A DNA stretch of 64,000 nt from JAHHUA01 sp036635475. Its GTDB lineage: Bacteria > Bacillota > Clostridia > Oscillospirales > Ruminococcaceae. The DNA lies in assembly GCA_036635475.1 (NCBI GenBank), contig JAVWQH010000001.1, positions 21,498 to 85,497 of the forward strand, given 5' to 3'. The notes under the pieces are model-generated. The model saw only the letters and a program-made list of their open reading frames with translations, made no database searches and was not told the origin of the DNA. The first letter of the stretch is position 1, and each line of letters starts with the position of its first letter. Shown here one piece after another: positions 9,009 to 18,067 of this stretch. Both the position numbers and the translations under genes were made by a program.

Positions 9009-9931
9009 TGAAGATAGCTTTTATGGGTACACCAGAATTTGCAGTACCAACACTTCAAAGATTAATTGATGACGGTCACGAAATTGTGGCTGTATTCACT
9101 CAACCTGACAAACCCAAGGGCAGAGGCTATAAGCTTGCTCCTCCTCCCGTAAAAGAATTGGCTGAAAAATATGATTTAAAGGTGTTCCAACCTACTAAGA
9201 TGAAAGACGGAACAGTCTTATCTATATTAAAAGACTGTCAACCGGAGGTAATTGTGGTTGTGGCATATGGCAGACTATTGCCAAAAGATATAATAGAGTT
9301 CCCTAAATATGGCTGTATTAACGGTCATGCTTCGCTGCTCCCAAAATATCGTGGAGCAGGTCCAATCCAGTGGTGCGTTATTAATGGTGAGGCTGAAACA
9401 GGCGTTACAACAATGCAAATGGCGGAGGGACTTGACACAGGCGATATGTTATTAACAATTAAAACTCAAATTGGGGAAAACGAAACCAGCGGAGAACTGC
9501 ACGATAGGTTATGCCTACTTTCAGCGGAGATTATGTCCAAAACAATCAAGGAACTTGAAAAAGGAACTTTAATTCCTATAAAACAAGACGACAGCCTTTC
9601 AAATTACGCACCAATGCTTGATAAGAAAATTGCAGTTTTGGATTTTAACAAAACCGCAAAAGAACTGCACAATCTAATTCGTGGTTTATCCCCATGGCCT
9701 GTTGCTTTCACCTATCTTGACGGAAAACTTTTGAAAGTTCACAAGGCAAAGCCTGTTGAAGATTATAAAGGTGAGATTGGCAAGTTACTGGACGATAAAA
9801 GATTGATTATTGGCTGCGGCGACAAGGCAATTGAATTTTTGGAAATACAGCTTGAGGGTGCAAAAAGATTAGATGCTAAAAGCTTTTTATTAGGCAAAAG
9901 ACTTGAAAAGGGAACATTTTTCGGAGAATAA
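9008..9931 (+). CDS. fmt: methionyl-tRNA formyltransferase
   Basis: Fmt transfers a formyl group from 10-formyl-THF to initiator Met-tRNA. The N-terminal formyltransferase domain has the conserved start KIAFMGTPEFAVPTL and the HASLLPKYRGAGPIQW segment that carries the active-site His. The C-terminal OB-like domain begins near residue 205. The 307-residue length is normal. It overlaps def by one base. A 56-base gap without a terminator separates it from the zinc peptidase. Confidence 0.96.
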   Translation: MKIAFMGTPEFAVPTLQRLIDDGHEIVAVFTQPDKPKGRGYKLAPPPVKELAEKYDLKVFQPTKMKDGTVLSILKDCQPEVIVVVAYGRLLPKDIIEFPKYGCINGHASLLPKYRGAGPIQWCVINGEAETGVTTMQMAEGLDTGDMLLTIKTQIGENETSGELHDRLCLLSAEIMSKTIKELEKGTLIPIKQDDSLSNYAPMLDKKIAVLDFNKTAKELHNLIRGLSPWPVAFTYLDGKLLKVHKAKPVEDYKGEIGKLLDDKRLIIGCGDKAIEFLEIQLEGAKRLDAKSFLLGKRLEKGTFFGE

Positions 9932-9999
9932 AATATAAATTAAACATCATAAAAATTAGCTGCATTTTGCAATTTAAGTAATTTTATATGGAGGTAGTT

Positions 10000-10701
10000 A
10001 TGCCTAGAATGTTTTTTTACGATTATTACTATATTATATTGATAATTCCTGCAATGCTTTTGGGATTATTCGCTCAGATGAGGGTTTCATCAACATTTAA
10101 TAAGTATAAAAAAATTAAGTCATCAAGAGGTTTTACAGCGGCAGATGTTGCAAGAAGAATTCTTGATGAAAATGGCTTGAGAGATGTTCAGATTGAAAGA
10201 ATAAATGGAAATTTAACTGACCATTATGACCCAAGGGGCAATGTAATAAGGCTTTCTGACAGTGTTTACAACAGCACATCAATAGCATCAATTGGAGTTG
10301 CGGCACACGAGGTGGGTCATGCTATTCAGCACTATGAGGGCTATTTGCCGATTAAGTTGAGAAATGCGATTGTGCCTATTGCAAATATCGGTTCAACTTT
10401 ATCATTGCCACTTATATTTTTGGGAATTTTAATTGATATGTCGGGACTTGTGACATTCGGAATAATTGCTTTTTCACTTGTAGCAATTTTTCAAATTGTG
10501 ACATTACCTGTGGAATTAAATGCAAGCAATCGTGCATTGGCAACATTAGAAGCCGATCAGTATCTTGTGGACGATGAAGTAAGAGGAGCAAAAAAAGTTC
10601 TGTCAGCAGCGGCATTGACATATGTAGCAGCACTTATTATGTCACTCGCTCAACTTGCAAGACTGATTATGCTTTATGGAAGACGAAATAATAATGATTA
10701 G
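10000..10701 (+). CDS. YugP-type neutral zinc metallopeptidase
   Basis: This is a membrane-bound metallopeptidase of the YugP (Zn_peptidase_2) type. It has an N-terminal membrane segment (about 6-24), the zinc motif HEVGH within AAHEVGHAIQH near residue 107, and two or three C-terminal hydrophobic helices. Its substrate is unknown. ATG 10000 is chosen because GGAGG (9990-9994) is 5 bases away. The earlier ATG 9988 overlaps that RBS. The def-fmt-YugP-rsmB order is common in Clostridia. Confidence 0.92.
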   Translation: MPRMFFYDYYYIILIIPAMLLGLFAQMRVSSTFNKYKKIKSSRGFTAADVARRILDENGLRDVQIERINGNLTDHYDPRGNVIRLSDSVYNSTSIASIGVAAHEVGHAIQHYEGYLPIKLRNAIVPIANIGSTLSLPLIFLGILIDMSGLVTFGIIAFSLVAIFQIVTLPVELNASNRALATLEADQYLVDDEVRGAKKVLSAAALTYVAALIMSLAQLARLIMLYGRRNNND

Positions 10702-10725
10702 GGCGAAAGCCATTTTGGAGAGTAT

Positions 10726-12018
10726 ATGAAAACATCAAGACAATGTGCATTGGAAGCACTTTCAAAGGTATCTGGTTCGGGGAGCTATTCAAACATTACA
10801 ATTGACAAAATTTTGGAGAAATATAAGCTTGATAATCGAGATTCAAGGCTTGTTACAGCTTTGTTTTATGGGACACTTGAACGTAAAATAACCCTTGATT
10901 ATTGCATAAATGCCTTCTCAAAAAAGCCAACCGAAAAAATGACACCAATGGTGTTGGATATTTTAAGAATGAGTTTTTACCAGATTTTATATATGGACAC
11001 AATTCCAACCAGTGCAGCAGTGAACGAGGGGGTTAATCTTACTAAAACTGTGGGATTGACAAGTGCCTCAAGTTTTGTAAACGGAATATTGAGAAGTTTT
11101 TTACGTGCAGGCGGAGAAATTCCACCAATAAAAGGCGAACCTGCTGAGGTTTTATCAATTGAATATTCTTGCGAAAAATGGCTTTGCCAAAAGCTTATTG
11201 AGGAATATGGCGAAGAGGAAACAAGAAATATTCTCGACGTTTCAACAGGTGCACCTCCTGTATTCATAAGGGTTAATACCACTAAAACAACTCAAGAAAA
11301 GCTTATGGAAAGTTTTGCAGAAAAACAAATTATTTTTGAAACTACACAAGTTCCAAACTGTTTGATGATTACAAATGGCGGAGATTTGATTAAAACAGAT
11401 GAATTTGAAAAGGGATTATTTCACGTTCAAGATATGTCTAGCCAAATTTGTTCCCAAACATTAAACCCTCAAAAAGGTGATGAAATTGCCGATGTTTGTT
11501 CAGCTCCCGGCGGCAAGACTTTCACAATTGCCCAATTGATTGAGGACACAGGAAGAGTTTTGGCAATGGATTTGCACCAGAGCAGGACAAAACTTATAAT
11601 AAGCGGTGCAAAACGTCTTGGACTTAAATCTGTTGAGGCAATGGCACAAGATGCAACAGTTTTTAATGAAAATCTCGGAACATTTGACAAGGTATTATGT
11701 GATGTACCCTGTTCGGGTTTTGGCATTATTCGCAGAAAACCTGAGATTAAATATAAATCATATGAAGAAATTAAGAAATTACCCGATATTCAGTATAAAA
11801 TACTGGAAAATTCCTCAAAATACTTAAAGATAGGCGGAACACTTGTTTATTCAACTTGTACGATGCTAAAAGAAGAAAATGAAATGGTTGTGGAAAAGTT
11901 TTTGAGTAATAATCCCAATTTTGAACCGTTTGAAAAAGATAATTATACAAAAACATTTATTCCCGATAAAAAAGGAACTGATGGATTTTTCATATCTAAA
12001 ATTAGGAGAGTAAAGTAA
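10726..12018 (+). CDS. rsmB: 16S rRNA (cytosine967-C5)-methyltransferase RsmB
   Basis: RsmB methylates C967 of 16S rRNA with S-adenosylmethionine. An N-terminal NusB-like RNA-binding domain covers about residues 1-130. The methyltransferase domain has the SAM motif DVCSAPGGKT and the two cysteines in PCSGFGIIRRKPE and STCTM. Its 430-residue length is typical. The RBS is GGAG 7 bases before the ATG. A tiny GGC-GAAA-GCC hairpin lies between the previous stop and this RBS. rlmN follows with no gap. Confidence 0.95.
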   Translation: MKTSRQCALEALSKVSGSGSYSNITIDKILEKYKLDNRDSRLVTALFYGTLERKITLDYCINAFSKKPTEKMTPMVLDILRMSFYQILYMDTIPTSAAVNEGVNLTKTVGLTSASSFVNGILRSFLRAGGEIPPIKGEPAEVLSIEYSCEKWLCQKLIEEYGEEETRNILDVSTGAPPVFIRVNTTKTTQEKLMESFAEKQIIFETTQVPNCLMITNGGDLIKTDEFEKGLFHVQDMSSQICSQTLNPQKGDEIADVCSAPGGKTFTIAQLIEDTGRVLAMDLHQSRTKLIISGAKRLGLKSVEAMAQDATVFNENLGTFDKVLCDVPCSGFGIIRRKPEIKYKSYEEIKKLPDIQYKILENSSKYLKIGGTLVYSTCTMLKEENEMVVEKFLSNNPNFEPFEKDNYTKTFIPDKKGTDGFFISKIRRVK

Positions 12019-13080
12019 TTGAGTCAGACTGAAAAAATAATTGCGAAAAAAGATATTAAATCTTTTAATTTGTCTGAATTAAAAGACGATATTCTCGCAA
12101 TAGGTGAGCAAAAATTCCGAGCAGAACAAATTTATCAATGGCTACACGAAAAAAAAGTCACCTCATTTGATGAAATGACAAACTTATCAGTTTCTACTCG
12201 TGAAAAGCTTGAAGAAAATTACTACATAACAACACTTAAAATCGTCAACAAATTATCTTCAAAAATTGACGAAACTAAAAAATATCTTTTTGAACTATAT
12301 GACGGAAATTGCGTTGAAACTGTGTTGATGAAATATAATTATGCTTGGAGCCTTTGTATTTCAACTCAAGTTGGCTGTAAAATGGGCTGCACATTCTGTG
12401 CTTCAACATTGGCTGGGTTTGTGAGAAATCTTGAACCCTCAGAAATGCTTGAGGAAATTTATGCAGTTGAAAGAGATTGCGGAGAAAAAGTGGGCAGTCT
12501 TGTTTTAATGGGCATTGGTGAGCCACTTGATAATTATGACAATGTCCTCAAATTTTTTGAGATTTTATCTTCACCTCAAGGAAAAAATTTGAGCCTGCGT
12601 CACGTTTCATTATCAACCTGTGGAGTTGTTGATAAAATTTATGATTTAATGGAGAAAAAATTGGGAGTTACACTTTCAATATCTCTCCATGCTTCTGACA
12701 ACGAAACTCGAAGTAAGATTATGCCAATAAATAAAAGATATAATCTAGGGGAGCTTATACCCGCTTGTCGAGAATATTTTAAGGTGACAGGAAGACGCAT
12801 AACTTTTGAATATGCCTTAATTCAAGGTGTGAACGACAGTGAGGATTATGCTAACAGACTGGCAAATTTGCTGCGAGGAATGATTTGCCACGTGAATTTA
12901 ATACCGGTAAATCCTGTTAGGGAAAATTCCTATAAAAGAGGTTCAAAAAATTCGATTGAAACTTTCAGAAAAACGCTTGAAGAACGTGGAGTTAATGCAA
13001 CCGTAAGAAGAGAACTCGGCTCTGATATAAGTGCGGCTTGTGGACAACTTCGACTTGCAAAAGTGAAGGGGGAAAACTGA
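12019..13080 (+). CDS. rlmN: 23S rRNA (adenine2503-C2)-methyltransferase RlmN (radical SAM)
   Basis: RlmN methylates A2503 of 23S rRNA and certain tRNAs by a radical-SAM mechanism. The cluster motif CKMGCTFC is near residue 118, and a catalytic Cys lies near the C-terminus in the SAACGQLR segment. The length of 353 residues is normal. The start is TTG, directly after the rsmB stop, with AGGAG about 10 bases upstream. The stop overlaps the next start (TGATG). Confidence 0.95.
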   Translation: MSQTEKIIAKKDIKSFNLSELKDDILAIGEQKFRAEQIYQWLHEKKVTSFDEMTNLSVSTREKLEENYYITTLKIVNKLSSKIDETKKYLFELYDGNCVETVLMKYNYAWSLCISTQVGCKMGCTFCASTLAGFVRNLEPSEMLEEIYAVERDCGEKVGSLVLMGIGEPLDNYDNVLKFFEILSSPQGKNLSLRHVSLSTCGVVDKIYDLMEKKLGVTLSISLHASDNETRSKIMPINKRYNLGELIPACREYFKVTGRRITFEYALIQGVNDSEDYANRLANLLRGMICHVNLIPVNPVRENSYKRGSKNSIETFRKTLEERGVNATVRRELGSDISAACGQLRLAKVKGEN

Positions 13081-13835
13081 TGCAAATAATTGGAAATACA
13101 GATATTGGTTGTGTTAGAAAAGTTAATCAAGATTATTACACTAATCGTATAATCTCCCAAAGCTTAGGATTTTCTATTGTATGCGATGGTATGGGAGGAA
13201 CAGGCGGCGGCGAAGTTGCCAGCAAAATGGCTACAGAATTTATTGTAAAAGAACTTGATGAAAAAATAAACGACCAAACACCTATTAGTGAGATTAATAA
13301 TATTATCATTGAAGCAGTTGTGGGTGCGAACACAGCCGTACACGCTCATTCGGAAATTAACAGTGAGTTAAAAGGAATGGGAACGACTGTTGTTGTAATT
13401 GTTGTAAAAGATAAAAAGATTTTTGGAGTTAGTGATGGCGATTCCAGATTATATAAAATCAATGTTGCCAACAATCAGATTACTCAAATAACCAACGACC
13501 ATACTGTTGTGCAATTTCTTTTGGAACAGGGCGAAATTACTAGGGAACAAGCTGAAAATCACCCTCAAAAGCACTATATCACAAGGGCAATTGGAGTTGA
13601 AGAATATATTGAAACTGACTCATTTGAATCTGAATTTACAGATGATGATATAGTTTTGATATGCACTGATGGTTTGTATAACTTTATGAATATTGATGAA
13701 ATCAAAAAGAAAACTATTGATAGTGTTCAAGTTGGTTCGGTTAGACCTCTTATTGACCTTGCAAATACTAACGGCGGCGGAGATAATATAACTGCTGTTG
13801 TAATAACACATAGATTGACTGGAGGCGGCTATTAA
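13080..13835 (+). CDS. prpC: PP2C-family Ser/Thr protein phosphatase (Stp/PrpC)
   Basis: PrpC/Stp removes phosphate from targets of the partner PASTA kinase encoded next. PP2C metal motifs are visible: NTDIGCVRKVNQD at the N-terminus, VCDGMGG, and GGGDNITAVVI at the C-terminus. The protein is 251 residues. ATG 13080 overlaps the rlmN stop and has an AGGGGGA RBS. The open frame continues upstream into rlmN, but those codons lack an RBS. One-base overlap with the kinase gene indicates coupled expression. Confidence 0.95.
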   Translation: MQIIGNTDIGCVRKVNQDYYTNRIISQSLGFSIVCDGMGGTGGGEVASKMATEFIVKELDEKINDQTPISEINNIIIEAVVGANTAVHAHSEINSELKGMGTTVVVIVVKDKKIFGVSDGDSRLYKINVANNQITQITNDHTVVQFLLEQGEITREQAENHPQKHYITRAIGVEEYIETDSFESEFTDDDIVLICTDGLYNFMNIDEIKKKTIDSVQVGSVRPLIDLANTNGGGDNITAVVITHRLTGGGY

Positions 13836-15841
13836 TGGATAGATACACAGGAAAGAAACTAGATGGTCGCTATGAAATTCTGGAATTAATCGGTGTTGGC
13901 GGAATGGCTAATGTTTATCGTGCCAGAGATGTTGTTGACGGGAAAATTGTTGCCGTAAAAATACTTAAAAGTGAATTTGCAGAAAATGAGGAGTTTTTAA
14001 GACGTTTTAAAAATGAATCAAGAGCTATTGCAATGCTTTCCCACGATAATATTGTAAAAGTATATGACGTTAGTTTCACTGAAAAAGTTCATTTCATTGT
14101 TATGGAATTTATTGACGGAATAACACTTAAAGAATATATTGAACAACAAGGCAAGCTCAGTTGGAAAGAAGCAACATATTATACTATGCAAATTTTGAAG
14201 GCATTAAGTCATGCACATGACAATGGAATTGTGCATCGTGATATTAAGCCGCAAAATGTTATGTTGTTGAGCGATGGAACGATTAAAATAACTGATTTTG
14301 GTATTGCAAGATTTGCACGAAGCGAAACTAAAACTTTGACAGACAGGGCAATTGGTTCGGTTCATTATATAAGCCCTGAACAAGCAAGCGGTGCTGTAAT
14401 TGACCAACGTACTGACCTTTATTCTGTTGGTGTTGTGCTTTTTGAAATGTTGACAGGTACTTTGCCCTTTGATGCAGATACTCCAATTTCAGTTGCATTA
14501 AAACAAATTCAAGCTGTTCCCAAAAGGCCACGAGAACTAAATCCAGAAATACCTGAAGGTCTTGAAGAAATAGTTATGAGAGCAATGCAAAAATCACCGT
14601 CAAAAAGATATCAAACGGCGGCTGAAATGCTAAAAGATTTTGAGGAATTTAAGAAAAATCCATTTGTATCTTTTCAATATGATTATCTTGATGCTGAAAC
14701 TCCTGTCAACAGGGCAGTTATTAAAGATGCTATAAGAAATAAAGAACAGGTAATCCAAAATAATGTAGCAACAAAATTTTCTACATTTAAAAAAGGTGTG
14801 TCAGATATGCACAAAAATGATAATAATACAAACGTTGAATATGAAATAGAAGAAAGAACTCCTATTATACCCATACTTGCAGGCGTAACTACTGCTTTTG
14901 TTTTGGTTGCCTTGCTGTTTATGGGAACAATGTTTTATCTCAATAACCCATTTAAGGATATTGATGATATAAAAGTACCTGAACTGGTTGGACAAAAATA
15001 CGATGCGTTGATGGTTTCTGACAATATTATGAAGAATTTCACAATTGAGGTTGAATCAACGGATTATCATGAATCATTCGGTAAAGGTATTATTTATGAC
15101 CAAAAACCTGCATTTGGCAAGACGGTTAAAGTTGGTTCTAAAATAAAAATTAAAGTAAGCGGTGGTCAAAAGGTTGTCGCAATTCCAGATATTGTTGGAA
15201 ATGATTCTGAAACTGCATATCAAAAGCTAAAAGATGCAGGACTTGAATATACACCGATTGAAATGTTCCACGAAGCAATACCTCTTGGAAGTATCGTTTA
15301 TTTGGAGCCTGGGGTTGGTTCGCAAGTGCCATCTGGAACTAATGTTACAGTTTATGTAAGTATGGGACCTGAAAATAAGGTTGTGCCTGTGCCACCAATG
15401 GTTGGACTTAATATCAAGGATATTCAAACACTGCTTGAAAACTATAAGCTTAAAATAGGTGGACAAAGCTATGCTGAAAGCGATTTACCACGAGGAACAA
15501 TTATCGCACATGACCCAGATGCTAATGCACAGGTTGTTGAGGGAAGCTATGTTAACTTTGTTTTGAGTCAAGGCGATGGACAACTTGTTAAATTAAGACT
15601 TACAGTTAAATTGCCTCCAATAGATGAAGTGGTTTCAATTCAAGCAATGGTTGACGGGATTATCCAACAGGAAGAAATGCTAAATCCTGCTGAAACAGGC
15701 GAATGGAAACCAATTTTCGAGGGACTTGAAACCTCAAATATTCAAATAATTATTAATAAAAAAGTATATCAAGTTTATACTTTGAACTTTGAAACGAAAA
15801 CTTACAAAGTTGAAGAGGATTTATCCGGGGAGTTTAAATAA
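13835..15841 (+). CDS. prkC: PASTA-domain Ser/Thr protein kinase (PrkC type)
   Basis: PrkC-type kinases sense peptidoglycan fragments or lipid II and phosphorylate wall, division and translation proteins. The cytoplasmic kinase domain covers about 1-275, with Lys42, HRD at 134-136 and DFG at 154-156. A single membrane helix lies at about 344-369. Three extracellular PASTA repeats follow at about 378-443, 446-512 and 515-580, and a C-terminal extension of about 85 residues is not PASTA-like. Genes for the phosphatase upstream and rsgA downstream give the standard Firmicute order. Confidence 0.96.
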   Translation: MDRYTGKKLDGRYEILELIGVGGMANVYRARDVVDGKIVAVKILKSEFAENEEFLRRFKNESRAIAMLSHDNIVKVYDVSFTEKVHFIVMEFIDGITLKEYIEQQGKLSWKEATYYTMQILKALSHAHDNGIVHRDIKPQNVMLLSDGTIKITDFGIARFARSETKTLTDRAIGSVHYISPEQASGAVIDQRTDLYSVGVVLFEMLTGTLPFDADTPISVALKQIQAVPKRPRELNPEIPEGLEEIVMRAMQKSPSKRYQTAAEMLKDFEEFKKNPFVSFQYDYLDAETPVNRAVIKDAIRNKEQVIQNNVATKFSTFKKGVSDMHKNDNNTNVEYEIEERTPIIPILAGVTTAFVLVALLFMGTMFYLNNPFKDIDDIKVPELVGQKYDALMVSDNIMKNFTIEVESTDYHESFGKGIIYDQKPAFGKTVKVGSKIKIKVSGGQKVVAIPDIVGNDSETAYQKLKDAGLEYTPIEMFHEAIPLGSIVYLEPGVGSQVPSGTNVTVYVSMGPENKVVPVPPMVGLNIKDIQTLLENYKLKIGGQSYAESDLPRGTIIAHDPDANAQVVEGSYVNFVLSQGDGQLVKLRLTVKLPPIDEVVSIQAMVDGIIQQEEMLNPAETGEWKPIFEGLETSNIQIIINKKVYQVYTLNFETKTYKVEEDLSGEFK

Positions 15842-15844
15842 CTT

Positions 15845-16744
15845 ATGAATTGCGTTAACGGATTGATTGTTAAAGCACTTGGAGGATTTTATTATGTGAA
15901 AACCTCCGAAAGAGTTATAGAGTGCCGAGCAAGGGGAGTTTTCAGAAAAAACGAGATAACGCCATATGTTGGTGATAATGCAGTTGTTGAATTAACTGAT
16001 GACCAAAAAGGATATATTATCGACATAGTGGATAGAAAAAATTCTCTTGTTCGTCCTCCTGTTGCAAATTTGGATAGGATTATTATGGTTGTTGCAACTA
16101 AAGAACCTATTCCTAATTTGCAGATATTAGACAAACTTATAGCAATTTCTGAGTATAAAAGAATTGAGCCTGTTATTGTTGTCACAAAAAACGACTTAGA
16201 AAAAGCCAACGAATTTATTGATATTTATCAAAAAGCCGGATTTCAAACAGTTAGTGTATCCGCTGTCACAGGCGAGGGAGTTGAGGAAATTAAGAAAATT
16301 CTCTCCAATGGGATAAGTGCGTTTTGCGGAAACACAGGGGTTGGAAAATCAAGCTTGCTCAATGCTATTGACAAAAACTTGAGTCAAGCAACCGCAGAAA
16401 TAAGCCAAAAGCTTGGACGAGGCAAGCATACAACAAGGCATATTGAATTGTTTATGCTTGATAATGGCGGATATATTGCAGACACACCGGGCTTTTCGTC
16501 AATAGATGCAGACAAATTTGAAACAATATTAAAAGGCGATTTGGAAAATTGTTTTCGTGAATTTGAACCTTATATACCATACTGTCAATATACAGGCTGT
16601 TCTCATACAAAAGAAAAAGGCTGTAAAGTTTTGGAGGCAGTTGCAAATGGTGAAATTGGTAAAACACGTCACGAAAGTTATATGAAAATGTATGAAGATG
16701 CAAAAGGTATAAAAGAATGGGAAAAGAAAAACAAAAATGTTTAA
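15845..16744 (+). CDS. rsgA: ribosome small-subunit-dependent GTPase RsgA
   Basis: RsgA helps 30S subunit maturation. The circularly permuted GTPase has G4 TKND before G1 GNTGVGKSS and G3 DTPG. An OB fold lies at the N-terminus, and the C-terminal zinc finger CQYTGCSHTKEKGC is intact. Its 299-residue length is usual. It follows prkC by three bases and overlaps thiN by 28. In Bacillus subtilis rpe lies between this gene and thiN, but it is absent here. Confidence 0.95.
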   Translation: MNCVNGLIVKALGGFYYVKTSERVIECRARGVFRKNEITPYVGDNAVVELTDDQKGYIIDIVDRKNSLVRPPVANLDRIIMVVATKEPIPNLQILDKLIAISEYKRIEPVIVVTKNDLEKANEFIDIYQKAGFQTVSVSAVTGEGVEEIKKILSNGISAFCGNTGVGKSSLLNAIDKNLSQATAEISQKLGRGKHTTRHIELFMLDNGGYIADTPGFSSIDADKFETILKGDLENCFREFEPYIPYCQYTGCSHTKEKGCKVLEAVANGEIGKTRHESYMKMYEDAKGIKEWEKKNKNV

Positions 16745-17355
16745 TCATATCAGCAGGCGATATGGAAGAGGATATCCAAAAAAAAATCACGATTAATCCT
16801 TGCGATTTTGTCATAGCTTGTGATGATGGATACAGACATTGTGTTAAATTCGGCTTTAAACCCGATATTTTAATTGGTGATTTTGATTCAATTAAATCAC
16901 AGTTGCCAAAAGATGTTGAAACTGTCAAGCTCAACTGCGAAAAAGATGATACAGACACTATTTCTGCAATTAAGTTTGCGTTGAAAAAGGGTTTTAAAAG
17001 CATTGTTTTAACAGGTGCTTTGGGCGGTAGAATTGACCATAGTTTTGCAAATATTGCGTCGCTTTTGTTCATAAACAGCAATGGCGCATATGGTGAAATA
17101 ATCGGTGATAGTGAGAGAATTTTTCTAATACAAAACGAGGAAATCGTTTTACAATCTGAGCCTAATTATACACTTTCGATTTTTACTCCAGATGAAATAG
17201 CGGTTGGTGTTTGCCTTAAAAACGTTAAGTATGAGCTTGACGAATATACAATGACAAACAATTTCCCAATAGGAATTAGCAATGAATTTACCGAAAATGA
17301 TGCGATTATTTCAGTCAGAGAAGGTAGACTATTAGTTTTTTTATCTCAAAAATAG
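16717..17355 (+). CDS. thiN: thiamine pyrophosphokinase
   Basis: ThiN makes thiamine diphosphate from thiamine and ATP. Conserved parts include PCDFVIACDDGYRHC, the DFDS segment (LIGDFDSIKSQ), the acidic KDDTDT motif and GALGGRIDH. The length of 212 residues fits. The gene overlaps the end of rsgA. A strong terminator follows at 17358. spoVM comes next, as in Bacillus. No TPP riboswitch was seen nearby. Confidence 0.93.
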   Translation: MGKEKQKCLIISAGDMEEDIQKKITINPCDFVIACDDGYRHCVKFGFKPDILIGDFDSIKSQLPKDVETVKLNCEKDDTDTISAIKFALKKGFKSIVLTGALGGRIDHSFANIASLLFINSNGAYGEIIGDSERIFLIQNEEIVLQSEPNYTLSIFTPDEIAVGVCLKNVKYELDEYTMTNNFPIGISNEFTENDAIISVREGRLLVFLSQK

Positions 17356-17357
17356 TT

Positions 17358-17397
17358 AAAATCCGCTGTTGTTTTTAAGCATCAGCGGATTTATTTT
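17358..17397 (+). terminator. terminator of the yicC-thiN operon
   Basis: AAATCCGCTG pairs perfectly with CAGCGGATTT (10 bp), followed by ATTTTT. Confidence 0.9.
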
Positions 17398-17449
17398 TAG
17401 GCTTTACAACTTTTTCTACGTTTATTTTAGCTTTTGGTTTAAATACAAA

Positions 17450-17478
17450 TTAACACTTCTAAATAATTTGAGTATAAT
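17450..17478 (+). promoter_or_regulatory. promoter for small membrane protein and spoVM
   Basis: TTAACA (17450-17455), a 17-base spacer and TATAAT (17473-17478). The next gene starts about 85 bases downstream. Confidence 0.6.
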
Positions 17479-17563
17479 ATTAATAGTGTTGCTGAATAAA
17501 TTTTTTCATATTTATTTGCCGACCATTTAATACATTAATACATTTGAGAGGTGGCAGCAAAAC

Positions 17564-17743
17564 ATGAGAAGATGCAATAGGTCTTGCCGAAGATATCGTG
17601 GGAACAGCAGATGGTGTTTTGCACCGCTAATTGCAATTTGTTTTGGTGCTGGATTGTTTTTAAGTTTGTTTTGCTCACTTAGAATGATTATATTTTTCAG
17701 TGGCATTTGTCTGATTTGTTTAGGGTTTTATGTTTCAAGATAA
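17564..17743 (+). CDS. small Cys/Arg-rich membrane protein
   Basis: This 59-residue reading frame begins at ATG 17564 with AGAGGTGG 9 bases upstream. The first 17 residues are Arg/Cys-rich (MRRCNRSCRRYRG), followed by two hydrophobic helices (about 19-38 and 41-56). I do not recognise the family. It lies between a sigma-A-like promoter and spoVM, with no terminator between, so it is probably co-transcribed with spoVM. A spore-membrane role is possible but is only inference. Confidence 0.65.
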   Translation: MRRCNRSCRRYRGNSRWCFAPLIAICFGAGLFLSLFCSLRMIIFFSGICLICLGFYVSR

Positions 17744-17763
17744 ATTATAGGTGGTGTGTATTG

Positions 17764-17850
17764 ATGAAAGTTATTGTTTTTAAAAGTCCCAAGTTTTTAT
17801 CAGGATTGCTAAAAGTTATATTTAATATCAAAACAAAAGATACATACTAA
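17764..17850 (+). CDS. spoVM: stage V sporulation protein M (SpoVM)
   Basis: SpoVM is a tiny amphipathic helix that binds the curved forespore membrane, anchors SpoIVA and so places the spore coat. The 28-residue product begins MKVIVFKSPKFLSGLLKVIF. The invariant features are present: the SPKFL core with its Pro and the basic C-terminal tail. The RBS AGGTGG lies about 10 bases before ATG 17764. Position after thiN matches the Bacillus subtilis thiN-spoVM locus. A terminator follows. Confidence 0.9.
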   Translation: MKVIVFKSPKFLSGLLKVIFNIKTKDTY

Positions 17851-17863
17851 ATTTTTAAAAGAG

Positions 17864-17891
17864 CCGACGAGTAAAATCGTTGGTTTTTTTT
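17864..17891 (+). terminator. terminator after spoVM
   Basis: CCGACGA pairs with TCGTTGG (one G-T pair) and is followed by nine T residues. Confidence 0.88.
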
Positions 17892-18067
17892 TGAAATTGA
17901 AATTGAATATAAATCAATAATATGGTAGTATTATTTCAAAAGATTTTTTAAAATGCAAAAAATAATTACATAAAAGCTTGAGAAAATCAATACGATTTGT
18001 CATATGATAATATTTTATACAAATTGTATTTGAAAATAGACGATAAAACAAGAAAAGAAGGTATTTT

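Noticed and set aside
16452..17081. 209-residue minus-strand frame across rsgA/thiN
   Set aside because: Overlaps two well supported genes completely and shows no RBS or recognisable domain.
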